Source of the DNA: Rhytidiadelphus loreus | Taxonomy: Eukaryota > Streptophyta > Bryopsida > Hypnales > Hylocomiaceae | Direction of reading: 5' to 3' | Length of the DNA: 64,000 nucleotides | Assembly: GCA_947034895.1 (NCBI GenBank) | Contig: OX344761.1 | Location: 76,073,839 to 76,137,838 of the forward strand | In this document: positions 12,742-25,900 of the stretch, piece by piece | Numbering within the stretch: the first letter of the stretch is position 1 | Layout: each line of letters starts with the position of its first letter | Made by a program: the position numbers and the translations under genes | Notes under the pieces: model-generated | What the model was told of the DNA's origin: nothing | The model's input: the letters and a program-made list of their open reading frames with translations, nothing else | Databases searched by the model: none

Positions 12742-12779
12742 TGAAAGCAAGGGCAACCTTGAAAAAAACATTGTATTGA

Positions 12780-15700
12780 TCTTTGCTTGGTCATATCTCA
12801 CACATACATTTGCTTTTAGACCCTAATTCTTTTAGGTAAATCCTTTGTACTAATCAAGAAAAAATCTGTACAAATTTTTTTAAATGGATAAATTTTGATT
12901 TACAACTATACTTTAGGAAGGTGTTATTTTTTGGCAATTTTGAGAGTATTTTTTAATTTTTGACCCAAGGAACTTTAGAGGATATAATTTAAATATTTTG
13001 AACATGAAAGGGTCAATTTTTGGAGGTCCAAGCATTATAGGGGATACGAGCCTTGCAAAAAGTTTGCTATCTACATATACTTGCACTCAAATTTGGGTAC
13101 ACTTTTAATTAGTACTTTGGAATATTCATACTTTAATTTATATCAAGTACAAAAAATAAAATCTAAGAGAATTTAGAACCTTGAATCCAGAATCACTTTC
13201 CAATTGCCAATAAGATTTAGCAAAGTCCAAACAATTAGGCAATAAGAATCTTACTCATATTCTTATTTGGACAATTTTAACCCTGAAGAACCAAGGCCAT
13301 TTTTGTTGCATTCATCCAAGAAAACAAAAAAAAAATCTTTTTTTAGAATCTAAACATAAGATCTTGTACTTTACTTGTCTGAAATCATGTGGTAAGAATT
13401 TCTTGAATTTTGACCTTACAAATTGAGAGATATTAGCATTCAAAGTTGGAAAACAAGTTTTTTGAATGCTAGTCTATAATTTCAGTTAACTTTGACTACC
13501 ATTTGTGGAAATGTTATGCACTATGGACTTTGAATTAAAAAAGTATGTTGTTGAAGAATTGAGTTGAGGGTTTAGGATTTTGTTTTTGAGAAAAAAAAAA
13601 CTTAATTTTCATTCTTAAAAAAACTATTAAGTAGAAGTAGAGGAAATATATAAATTATTAATTTGATGAACGGAGATAGACGGAAATTTAAAATGGAATT
13701 AAAATACACTAATCCCAATGGTGAGATTGTTTGAGCAAGCAAACTAAACCATGTGGATTTTTTTTAAAAGAATTTAAAATTGCATTAAAAAATGAACCCT
13801 ATAAGTTATTTTTTCAAGAAGATGCTTAGATTGCTCCAAAAACAAGATTGTCCATAACTTTCACATCACTTATCCAAATGAAATGAATCAAAGCTTTCCA
13901 TGTAGACAAAAATATAATCTATGAGAAGAAAAAATTTAATTCAAAATTTTGAATTCTTTTTTGTGTTTCCCAGTCCCTCTTATTTGAGCTTATTTGGGCA
14001 CAATTTTTTTTCCTAATACCAATTGAAAAAAAAATTGTATTTCCACAAAGATAATTAGTTTTTCTATCTTCAAAAATGGTTTCAAAAAATCATGAAAAAA
14101 ATTGAGACTATAGGTACTTGCCCAAAATCCAATTTTATTCCTCAAATGAACAATGTTCTTTTAGAGGTTAAGTGTAGTTACCTTATAAAAGTAGAGAGAG
14201 TTATTTTCTTTTCATATTTGAACAAGTGGTGAGATAATGATCACTCATTTCCTATATATATTGCACCATATTTTGGACAAGAATACACCTTTTACTTATT
14301 TTCAAGCAATTTTCATCTAAAATTGACAACATGATCCATATATTTAATAGATTAAAAGACTAGTCAAGAAGGATTTTTATTATCTCTAAAAATAAAAAAT
14401 AATTTTTTGTCCTTTAAAATTTGGCCCAATGATGCTTCAAAAAATAAGTTGGTGTTCAACAAAATGCCTTCAACAAGCTCAAGCATATTTAGGGTTTATT
14501 AGAGTTTAGAAACAATATAAATATAATTGCATGCTTCACATACCTAAATAATAGATGTTTGTTGCTTGTGATGGTTCTCATGTATTTTTAACTCAAATTC
14601 TTTTATCATTAATTCACAAGAATCATTCACAAAAGTGTGCAAATTTGAATCTCCATGATTTTGGATCAAGCACACCAAGAAAGGTGGAAAATTTCAATGC
14701 ACCCTACACCAAAATATTTAAAGCCAATCGTTTAAAAAGGAACTCACATTTTAAATTAATCTCTTTGAAAAATATAATAAAAATGTAGCTAGCAGCCTCT
14801 TTGTATCTTCCTTTACATTATAATACTTCAAAGACAAGCCATGGAGGTTTACCTACATCCCCTCAAATTTAATGTATACAATAGATCAATAATTCCTAAA
14901 AATGCTATGAAGTTCATATTTTGGATGATGACCAAAATAATTCAAAGAGATGTTTCGTGCATATAACTTCTCATTTATACAAAATAATGTTTAAATCATC
15001 AAAAACACTCAAAATTGTCATTTCCATTGCAAAGAGAAAAAAAGTTTTAAAATTGTTCTTTTCATATTTTACTACAGGATCTTGTACTAGACTATTTTTT
15101 AAATGTGTGAAAAAAATTTCAATAACTTTGACTTTGTAGATTGCAAGATATTTGCATTAAAGTGAAGAAAACAAGTTTTTTTGCACTAGATTTTTTGGCT
15201 TTGAATCTTCTTAATTCAATTTTTTTGCACTCTTGGTTTTGAATTTCTAATTTTTCATGTTAAGAATTGAGTCAAACAAAATACACTTGATTTTCATTTT
15301 TTTAACTCCTAAAGGTCCAAATTACGTTTTTTTTGGCAACATAGCGATTTTGGGTAGCTTACTATGAATGGAATTTTTACTTTTTTTCTTTGAAATTTTC
15401 ACACAGTAATATTATGTATGATATGTAGGGTTTTTTTTAAGATTGGGCAATCTAGGCAAACTAAGTAACCAAAATTGGAATTTGTTTTTCTAGATTTATA
15501 TATATGTAGAAAGCTTTGAATCATTCCATTTTGATTTATGAGATGAAAGTTATGAGGAGTTATGAGGAGTTTTAGTTTGCGAGCAATTATGGATTCTCTA
15601 CTTTTAAATAAACTTTGAAGTTCTTTATTTAACTCAATTTTCAATATTTTTGGAAAAAAATAAAATCATAGGATGTCGATTGCTTATTACAACATTACTA

Positions 15701-17065
15701 CTATTGGGATTGGAATTTTCAATTCCATAACTAAATTCTTAACAATTTAGTATTTTGAATCATTTTCTATTTTTTTCTACTTACTAATTTTTTCCTATTT
15801 GTCGTATAATTCCAAATGATCTAAATTTTTTTAGACATGTAGCCAACTTGCCTTGAAGAATGAATCCAAAGAAGCACCAACAACATGGATATTTTTTCAT
15901 ACAAATGTGACCTTGTGAAGTGTAGCTCCCTTCTTTTTTGTAGGGCTCTAAAAAAGATTTTTGTCAATTCAAATGCTAATATCTTGCAATCTGCATGGTG
16001 GAAATTTTTGAAATCTTTTCCACACCTTCTCAAGCCAATGTACTACAAGATCTTGTAGTTTCATGTGTTCAAATTTTTTATTTTTCTAAAATTTGATACT
16101 TGTACTAGAAATGGCAGTTTAAAAGCATTTTTGGTGAAAACATAGTTAGGGAACTTTAGGGGTTAAGAAATTGTTAAGTAGAAGTAGATATAAGATTGAA
16201 TGAAAACTAAATTGTTAATAGCTTTAAAGTGGAATTGAAACACAATAATTCCCATAGTTAGGTTGTTACAACCAGGAAACTTAACATATCATATAATTAT
16301 AAATAAATAAAATTGTAAACATTGCATTTCAAAAGGAATTCTATAAGTTATTTTTTCAAGAAAATGCTTAAATTGTTTAGAAAACAAGATTGTCCATAAC
16401 TTTCTCATCATGAGTCCATATAAAATGAATATGAATAAGAAGCTTTACATGTAGACAAAAATATAATTTTTGAGAAAAAAAGTTAAAAATTAAAAATTAA
16501 AAAAATTCTTTTTTTGGGATTTTTTTTATTGCTTGGTTGGAAAATTACTTTTTGAAGTTAGGGTAACATAACTTTTTTCAATTGGTTATTTCAATTAGTT
16601 ATTATTTTTATAACCAGTTGAACTAATAACTATATTTGGAGAAAGCTAATGTGATTTCCTATGTAAAAAAAAGGTTTAGAAAATCTTGTCAAAAGTTGAG
16701 ATCACACTACACTATTTAGTGTTGATAACTCTAATTATGAAGCATGACACTAAATGCCAACAATCTTCTTAATGTTATCAACACTAAATGTCAATATAGA
16801 CACTATTTAACTATTGGATATAAATATTTTACAAAATTACATTTAGTAATACATATGATTTCATCAAATTGTCATGAAAAAAATATAAACCTAAATATAT
16901 GAATTGAAGGATTGTGAACACGACACTAAATGCAAACCAATTGAAATTTAGAGTAGGTGTAGTAAAAGCTCAACACTATTAATAACATAACACTAAATAC
17001 CATTAATAGTATAGCTTACCTTGAAATTACAAGAGTGAAGAGTCCACCGGGACTTTATGGGTTAA
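12780..17065. repeat. Complex repeat block with internal duplications and TTAA-type ends
   Basis: Several segments recur within this block. 13615-13930 is repeated directly at 16165-16470 (shared GTAGAAGTAG, AAGTTATTTTTTCAAGAA and AACAAGATTGTCCATAACTT). A block around 13365-13490 recurs at 15065-15185 and, inverted, at 15930-16060 (shared ATCTTGTA and GCAAGATATT-type sequence). TTAACCC-type ends occur at 13277-13280 (facing right), 16163-16166 and 17062-17065 (facing left). At 16690-17020 the motif CACTAAATG recurs in both orientations. No gene was found. Confidence 0.55.
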
Positions 17066-17377
17066 AAAAAGATTCTGGCATCTGGGAGTTACCCCCAATT
17101 CAATCCTCCACAAATTGATAACCCCCAATTACTAGAGATTGATAACCCGCATATCCGCTAAAAAGGGTACGGGAATTGAGGAAGGGTTCTTTACCGGTAT
17201 ACCCGGATGGAACCTATGGAGAGTCGCCACTCGCCCAGCATCTCTTGCACATCTCCTGCTCACCTAAGGGTCCTGTTTGAAGCCGATTTTCGCTCTCGTT
17301 ATTCAACTTTTGTTTTGAATTTCGCAGTTCGTGTGGATCCGCAAGGACGTCTGGATCTGTGCCTGCTCTTCATTCCG

Positions 17378-17535
17378 GTACGAATTTCGGTATGACTTTT
17401 GGCCATTTACGTCCAGTGCTTGCGTTTCAGGGTTTGGTGAAGTTTTTTACTTTTGTTTCGATTGTGATGTTGTTGGCGTGATCTTCGGACGAGTGATTCT
17501 TCTAGAGTTTTGATTTTGGTGTTCTTTGACGGCAG
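17378..17535 (+). other. Probable 5'-UTR intron of the V-ATPase subunit G gene
   Basis: A donor GTACGAATTT follows CATTCCG, and an acceptor GACGGCAG lies ten bases before the start codon at 17546. The upstream 17200-17377 stretch is GC-richer than its surroundings and probably forms the first untranslated exon. This is inferred from splice consensus only. Confidence 0.5.
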
Positions 17536-17545
17536 GTGCGTCACC

Positions 17546-18450
17546 ATGAGTACCTCAGACAGAGGCGGCATTCAGGCCCTGCTTGCTGCGGAGCAGGATG
17601 CGCAACAAATTGTGGCCAACGCCCGAAGTGCCAAGACTGCACGGTACGCTGAAATGTTTTAACGGTTTTGTAGCGCCATCGCTAACGATAAAAGAGAACA
17701 CTTGTATGTTGGATTCTGGAGTAGCCGATGGGATAGTTTCATCTGTAATTCCCTTGTTGCGTCTGTCTCGTGCTCATGATCGGGGCGTTTTGGATTACGC
17801 GGCAGTGAGTAGGATCTCTTCTGCTCTTTATTCGTTCTCGACATTGCTTCCTTTGGACTATGCTAATCTGAACCTGCGAAAGTGCTCAAAGTTTTATCGG
17901 TAGATGATCTAAAATAACACAAGTTAAGGTACTGTACGTTCTTACAATCCATATGTACTCATTGTGTAAGATTTTCCGGTGGCACATATTGGTAGGTATC
18001 ACAATTAGGTACCTTTACATTAGTCCTGTTCAAAGGTATAGAATCTTAGAACCGAAATACAATCATCTTAGTTAGGGACTTCAAGCTCGTATTCGATTCA
18101 TAAGAATCTGCTCGTGGTAATTGCATTGAGGTTTCTCTAGATGATTTGTATAGCCAAGAGGTTTGCATTTGAGTCTAGGCGGGCTATCTCTTTTAATATC
18201 ACTGTGTGTTTTGTCCAGACTGAGGCAAGCCAAGGAAGAAGCCGAACGAGAGGTGGCTCAATACAGAGCACAACGGGAGGCTGAGTTCCGGAAGAAGCTC
18301 TCGGACACCAGCGGCGACTCCGGTGCAAATGTGAAACGCCTGGAAGCTGAGACTGACGAGAAGATCAAGCGCCTCAGCGCTGAAGCTGCCAAAGTGGCCC
18401 CTGAGGTGACGGCCCTCCTAATGAAGTATGTGATAACAGTCAGAAATTAG
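17546..18450 (+). CDS. VMA10: V-type proton ATPase subunit G
   Basis: Two exons, 17546-17643 and 18219-18450, with a phase-2 intron (GTACGCT ... TTTTGTCCAG), give 109 residues, the usual length for plant subunit G. The N-terminus GGIQALLAAEQDAQQIVANA and the block TSGDSGANVKRLEAETDEKI are hallmark family motifs. The whole protein is a charged coiled coil. Subunit G pairs with subunit E to form the peripheral stalks of the vacuolar H+-ATPase, which hold the catalytic head still during rotation. The splice rebuilds an Arg codon (CG|A) exactly where the Arabidopsis protein has Arg-Leu-Lys/Arg-Gln-Ala. An AATAAA-like signal follows near 18535. Confidence 0.95.
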
Positions 18451-19951
18451 AGTATGCTGTCCTCTTGCTTTGAAGGAGAAGAGTCCACTTACAAATGTAT
18501 GCATTCTTTGATGCTGACTGGTATCTTGCTCTGTAAATAAAAGTGCTGTGGTCTCTTGTGATCCGAAGTCGAATTGAGTCACCCACTTTTGCAAGGGGAT
18601 GCTGATTGTGGTCCAATCATCGGATGGTTGTTTCGCATTTCAAGTAAAAAAGTTATCATACTCACTTTCTATTGTTTTGGAAATCACGTTGCCACCACCT
18701 GGAGTGGGTCATTAGAAAGAGGGTACGATTGGCGTTACTCTAAGGATGTAGGAGTATGCTTTATTTGGGAGATCACTATAGAGCTCGCTGGAGAGAGCAA
18801 TTTGGGTGCAAGGCCCGAACTCTCTTGAGTTCAAATTTTTATCACTGCATATGAATTTATAATGCAATCATGTAAATTGGGAAGTTGTAAGCCACTATGG
18901 AAGGGACAGGAGACAACCCCAATTCCACAGTGACCATAGACATTTAGCCAAGTCATGTTGAAGTCCAACCAAGTGTATGAATAGATGAGCTACTGTTGGG
19001 AACTGGGATCATTTCCCTAAAGATTTTATTCCTCCACCTTCCCGCTAGTGACTCCTCTAGTCTGAATGTTTATGGAGTTTAGCAAAGCTTGAAGTGAGGC
19101 CATGAGCAAAGAAGCACAGAAAAGTTTTCAATTGCAACTGGAGATTGAGCATGTTCCAACATACGTTTTAGGTTAGATATCCAGATGTGATCAGAACAGA
19201 GACATTTTAAACCATGATGTCAATGATGTCAGTCTTTGTTAGAATGTCCTGTTAATTTGAATGCATTAACTTGTCTATCTCTTTCATTTTCTGACACGAT
19301 CTCTATTAAATTTTCTTTTTAATCTGGACACACACCTCTAGTAATATGTAACAATATTAACATAAACATCTTTTCTTTTGAGATGCAAATGATGAAATTA
19401 GTCAATCATAACAAATTTTAATGTGAAAGACGCAGAAATGTAGCTGGTGCATTCCCAATGTTGTAATCTGGAAATATTCAATAATCTGTTTTTGAACTTG
19501 AAAATTCCAACGCCTTCTAACTACCTTGTCTTACGACATTTTTGAGTGTTGTAACTCAAAACTTGAAGAAGCCACATTTCATAATACATCAAAGTCATAT
19601 CCGAAACCACATTACGTAATACAGTCGTCTGGATTAAATTCAAAACCCCAAGCATGTAGGTTAAGTACTACTTGGGGGGACTGGAGCAGGAGATTTTCTT
19701 CACTCCCTGTCAAATGGTGGTTTCATATTCTGGCATTGTAATGTGGCACTCTAACGGCGGCTGTCCATGAAGCGAAGGCCAATAATAACAATAAAGCTCT
19801 GCTTGGCTTCACATACCGTACCTGAGGTGGTAAAAGATTATCGACACGGTTTTCTAATTCGACAGATTAGGCTTTTAAGTTCTCTTGTTTTGCAAATAAG
19901 GAGGGAGTCGAATAGACTTTGTGTCAGTTTGGAAGACAGCGGCCCAATTCT
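18451..19951. other. 3' flanks of convergent V-ATPase G and receptor kinase genes
   Basis: This holds the 3' untranslated part of the subunit G gene and then the downstream flank of the minus-strand receptor kinase. No ORF here shows family similarity or splice context. Confidence 0.5.
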
Positions 19952-22900
19952 CTACCTGACCTTCACGAACGACACCGTTTTGCTGAGCAACTCAACAGTG
20001 TCAGATCGTCCAGATTTACTCCCCGGCACAGAGTGCAGCGAGTTTTGATCATTGCCATTATTCCAATGGTACGAATCATCGTCCTCGTGTGGGTGTGACA
20101 AGTCCAGAATATATGTATCTGGAGATGATGAGTCCGAGTTGCTGGCCATGTCCTCCAATTCGCGAACCACCTCGGCCATGTTAGGCCGGTCTTCAGGCAA
20201 TCTTTCACAGCATCTTAGAGCTAATCTCATGAACCGTTCCAATGTCCCCCATGGATAGTGCACCACTTCGGGGTCCACAACCGTTAAAATTTGCCCCGCT
20301 TCTTCCCTCAGTTGCACCTGTTAACACCAACAACCCAACATGAAACAAAAAGGCCTCATCCAACTAGGATTGGAGATAAGCTGGTTTCAATACTGCACAT
20401 CTCTTTGGAGTTCTTGGTATCAGACACCAGAGTAAGGCCGGCTTTTGAGTTCATGAACAGAAGCCTAGTTCTCAATGACCCTGCAATGAGGCTACCAAAA
20501 GAAATTGCTTATTCTATCAATGTAGAAAAATCAAGGAACTCGCAATTTTTCTCACAGTATGCAGTGCGTTGTGCACAGCTTGCGAACTCTGCCTTGTAAG
20601 ACTATTCACAATCTACACTACTATAATTTCCAAGGTTAATTGTGAAATTGAAGGGGTCTGGGTGTGTTACTTACCTCCTGTAGAAGGGATTTGTTCCCTT
20701 TACTTGCACGTTTGCCTGTGATAATCTCCAGAAGGACTACTCCGAGGCTGAAGACGTCGCTTTTTTCGGTCAATTGATGGGTCAGGAAGTATTCAGGGTC
20801 TATGTAGCCCTGCAAAATCATCCGACTGTAGTATTTACTATCTCTGAAAATAAAACAACTTTAGGATAAAGTGCCCACCAATCGAGACAGTGCTTTCGCA
20901 AGGAGAACAAAATTCAAAGGTCGTTCTTACTATAGTGCCTTTAACACCAGTTGAGATGTATTTAGCAATGTTTCCATGTGTGTCTAGCCCAGGTGCTTGC
21001 TTGGACAGTCCGAAGTCTGCCACTTTCGCTACCATCAGGTCATTCAGCAATATGTTGTTAGCCTTGATATCACGGTGAATGATAGGTGGATCTGCATCTG
21101 TGTGCAGATACAACAACCCTCTTGCGGATCCGATTGCGATACGTAATCGTGTTGGAAAGTCCAAGGGAGACCGATCGTTTTTCCCTGCATTATTTCACGC
21201 ACTCACGTGAATTTCATCATATATTGACAGTACCACCCTATGTATCACCGGACAATTTATGGTCCTCAGGACACCAATTACCGGTTTTCGAGATATATAT
21301 AGAGTATTACGTGATATTAATCCGATATCGTGAGTGATAAAAAAACTAAGAGTGCTTACTGAACTCCAGATGTTGCCGAAGAGTACCGCCAGGCATATAT
21401 TCATATACCAGCATCTGCATAAATACCAAATGTTTGGAAATGTTAAGGATGCTGATTCTCCACTGTTCCAAAAAACTCTTAGTGACCTACTTCGTGAACC
21501 CCTTCATAATCTGAAGTCAAGGATGAACGTACAGAACACAATTCACGAACCTACTTAACGTTGAGAATCCTTTCAAGATTAATCAATACCGTATGAAAAA
21601 TTACTATGAATCAAGAGCACTAGAAGTGCACGCGAAAGATTGACAAAAGCACCTGCTCTCCTTCGTCATCACAGTAACCCACAAGCTTCACGAGGTTACG
21701 ATGGCGACACCTCGACATGAACTCGATCTCGGTGTAGAACTCATTGGAACGTTGCAGGGATTCCCTTTGAGCTCTCTTGATTGCCACCTTCTGCTTCTTT
21801 TCTGCCAGGGTGCCCAGGTATACCTTGCCATATCCGCCTTCTCCTATCTCGTTACTCACACTAAATTGGTTTGTAACTTTTGATAGATCTTTGAACGTGA
21901 AGAACTCGACTCCGTCAACTTTTAGAGCAGGGTTTTTCTTTGCTTTTGACACTGGCAGATAGCAGCAAAAGTGAATCAAATACCGTTTTGTAAGAAAATC
22001 CACTTGTATTTCTATTGTTTGATAGTGTAAGTGTCAATAATTGACTCAAGGGTAACCCTAAGAGTCTTGGAGGGTATTGAAGAAATGATCCTTCAATCTG
22101 AGGTAAAAATAGCTCAGAAGTGCAACAAGCATTGCAAATTTACAACAGCAATGCAAAGTACACCTCAATCAGTTTCGTATAAAAGTTGGAAGAACAAAAT
22201 CCATCGAGCACAATGAACGCAATGTTGATTTAAATTGTTTGTTCATCATCCACCATCGCTGATGGCTCTCTTGAGGGTTAATGGTGCAATCAATGTATTC
22301 CATATTTAATTGCATGAGTTACAAATGGGATAATATTTGTGCGCGTGGAGTACACAGCCAAATAAGTAGCTGGGTGTTTTTCTCCAAATCTTTGTACACC
22401 CATTACATATGTGATGTTTCGTAAATATATTTAGAGCCCCTTGCATGAATGTGCGTTAAGAAGATGTCTTGAATGAGAGAAAACAAATTAGCATTATAAA
22501 CACCTGAGGCTTCTTTAAGAGCAACAAAGACCGTATGTGAAGCATGTATTCATTTAAGAAAAAATTTAAACATGTATACATACTTGAGCATAGTTACTTC
22601 TTTTCCGTACATGTATGAGTACGCATATTCTAGTTTGCTTTCCCCCCCAAAAAAACTGATATTTATTTCAACTGTAGAGAAGAAGTATTTCGGAAAGGCT
22701 TGGCATATGACAGCAGTAAAGCACATAAGTTTCAGAAACTTACTTCGAACCAATTGAGACATTTGAGCTCGAAGGGCAGTTGGCGTGCGACGATGCCGGC
22801 ACACCAAAGTCAACAAGAGAATCGTCACTAACACCGCAAACGCAGCAACTCCCAAAACAATTGCCGCAATTACCAGCGTAGACAAACCTTTCTTTGATGT

Positions 22901-25900
22901 CGCGGCAACTGCAAAGTAAGCATTTCGCCATTTAATGAGACCAGATTTATTGAAGAAATAACTAAAACCGACCTGGGAACCTCCCAATTTCATTTTCTCG
23001 GGGTTCATAAGTCCCTGGTAAGGCTGAAGCTTCCTCTTTGTAAGAGATGTAGTAATTGCATACGAATTTGAAAAGGGATTATAAGTTGAGTGCCTACCTA
23101 TTTGAGTGCTGCGTGGGTCGAAGCTGAGCAATTCGTAGGGACCAAAGAGCTTACTAGCTGGAACGAGCCACTGAGCGAATGAGTTATACAATCTGTAGAA
23201 CTCGGCGTCGACAAACCTGGTGTGATTTATGTCCGGAAAAAGCAGGATGGTCATGGTTAAATGAGCCCCCTCTTCCCACATGTAGGCCCGGATAAATACT
23301 TGGCGCTCAGTCACATTAAGCCCAGCTGAAATCCAGGTTAGGAATGCTGATTCGTAGCGATCAAACAAGGAAAAGCTGGGGCTTATGAGGCGAAATCCTA
23401 CAGTGATATTTTCGCATGAAAAACATGTGTTGGGTGGGTAAGGCGTCTCTGAGGTTATGTCATATTGAACTACGTCAGCGGGAACGGGGATGCACAGAGG
23501 GTTGAATGCTGTGGAACTCATGTTGGCGGGGCACACGGCTGGATTTCCTGCAAACCTACCCTACCCCCGAGATCATTCGAAACTTTCCTCGTCGTAATCG
23601 GAGAAGTTTCAACAAAGGAATGTTCGACGAGAGACTCTTGGCAGACTTGAGATACAAAATGAAGCTGGTGGTCACCTCAATGAATCTTCTTGTTATAATC
23701 GACACATATCTGACTTGAATGGCATATGTACCGACATATAGTGTGACATGGCTTTCCGTCTTTGCAATGCCCAAAAAAAATTATTTTTTTCACCCAAAAT
23801 AGTTTGTTTACACATATATGAATTAAAGATGATTTCGGTTTTTTAGTCTTGTAATTATTTCACAATTTGTCATTTCTTCACTGTGAACGAAATGTCATGT
23901 CCTTTCGAAATTTAAGAGAATCATAAAAGCAAAAACGGTGTAACTATTATAATTTTGTTTACCGGTGATAAACGTGCATGGAAGGAGTGGACTTTGAAAC
24001 GGTTGAAGGTCAAACCGACACTGGTTCACTTATTTGATAATGGTATTGTTATGAATAATGAATATGCGATGTATACAGACAATAGATCTATTAAAAAGCA
24101 TTTTGAATGATATTTGTGAATATGAATGCCACCACATGGTGTGATTCATGTGTTGTGCAAATTCTTGCTAATTTCAGCAAGTGCCAGAGGGTTGCACACT
24201 TTTACATTACTACTGTAGTCATGTTGGCCACCAATTCTAAACCCTTCCAACACTGGCCTTTTATTAGTGAAGTTTTCGATAGAGCTCAGATTACTTATTT
24301 TCCACCAAACTTCGCTATTTGTTTCTTAACCTTTTATAAAAATTCTATTTTCACATTAATGAATTAATTTCAAAATGAAAGTCATGTCACACTACGGTAT
24401 TTGTTTGTTGAATTCATCTTTGTGCTAGATATGTCACTTACCGGACCGCGGTGTGAGTGTTGGCTACAAGACTGGCCAACTGGCCAGATGATTCGAGAGT
24501 GTTGTTTTGAAAATCTCTGCACATCATGCACAGATCTTCTTCAGAAACTGTACAAGAATGCTGTATAATAAGCTCTAACTTTTGATTTTTGGAATAATGT
24601 CAACCAAGACATCTATGGACACATTGCAAGAGGCAAATCACAATATCAAATGGGCTCTAGTCAATGCAGTAACTCAGAGAAACAATAGTCTGCCTATCAT
24701 GATCTTGTTTTGAGCCGGTATTCAATATGCCAACAAGCAGCCCCTGAAAAGTAATCTCGAAGAGTTATGTCACTGGAGACTTACATTACAGCACTAAAAT
24801 TACTGCTGTTAAAAATCGATGCAGTACCCAAATTCATTGGAACAGCGCCGCTAAGTCGATTGTTCCGCACCATTCTATTCCATGGAGACAGTAGTACGTT
24901 GCTATGAGGAGACATGTTTGCGTAAACCTTGTGCGTCCCACTCCGCTAAGAGTTTAGTTGCAGGTTCCAGTGAAGAAGTTCTACTGGTAAACTGCTGTCA
25001 ACTATTGTACACGAAAAAAAAACAATACATGTGACTGCCACAAATGAATTGAGTAAGAGCTGTTGCTGGGGGAAAAGCAGACTTACAGGACTTCTAATTG
25101 CTGAAGACTGCCTATTGAATCAGGTATCGATTGGGTTAATTGGTTGTTTGATAGGTCTCTGCAAACAAAACCAACCACATGTATACAAGGAAACATCTGA
25201 GTTCTACAGCTGAAGAAAGAGAGCGGGCAAGAAAGTCGATCTGCCAGATCACCTAGCCAGGGTCTGACATGAGGAAGAATCATGGTGGTGTAAAACTAGG
25301 AAAGTACAGGCATGAGCATGTTGTAGACTTGACTTACAGGCTCGTCAAATTTGTTGGGAGTGTAGAAGGAATTGCACCTGTCAGATTATTGTGGCTCAAA
25401 TCTCTGGAAAATAGTACAATATTCAGTGGAATGGACCAATTGCAAAGGCCATTTACCCTGTTTAACCAGAGGTTTGGTATCTAAGTTTCAAATTATGGTA
25501 TGTGCTTGTCTTATAATATCATTTCAATGAGTCCTTGTAAAGATGATGTTGAAGTGAAGTGCAGATCTTATTGATTAACTTACAGTACGTCCAAAGTTGG
25601 AAGGCCCCCCACATCTTGAATCATAGGACCGCTGATACTACAATTGCTCAAGCTTCTGCATCAAATGAAAATGATAATCTCAGTTCCCTCCTCTTCCCGA
25701 TCTCATTAATGAGAACATTTTCATATTTCATGAACCTGAACTGACGCTAGCAGAAGTTTCAGCAGTGAGCCAATAGAGCATGAGGTTTGTAATTGCAGAA
25801 TATTAAACAAAAAAAAATGAGCATTTCAAAATTTTAAGCCCTGTTTATTCTCCTAAACTTAGTACCAGAGCTCACAGGATACTGACAATTTGTTGAGCGT

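Noticed and set aside
22550..23536. One continuous minus-strand ORF of 328 codons
   Set aside because: It runs through an intron (22909-23097) and past a donor at 22743; only parts of it belong to the receptor kinase exons.
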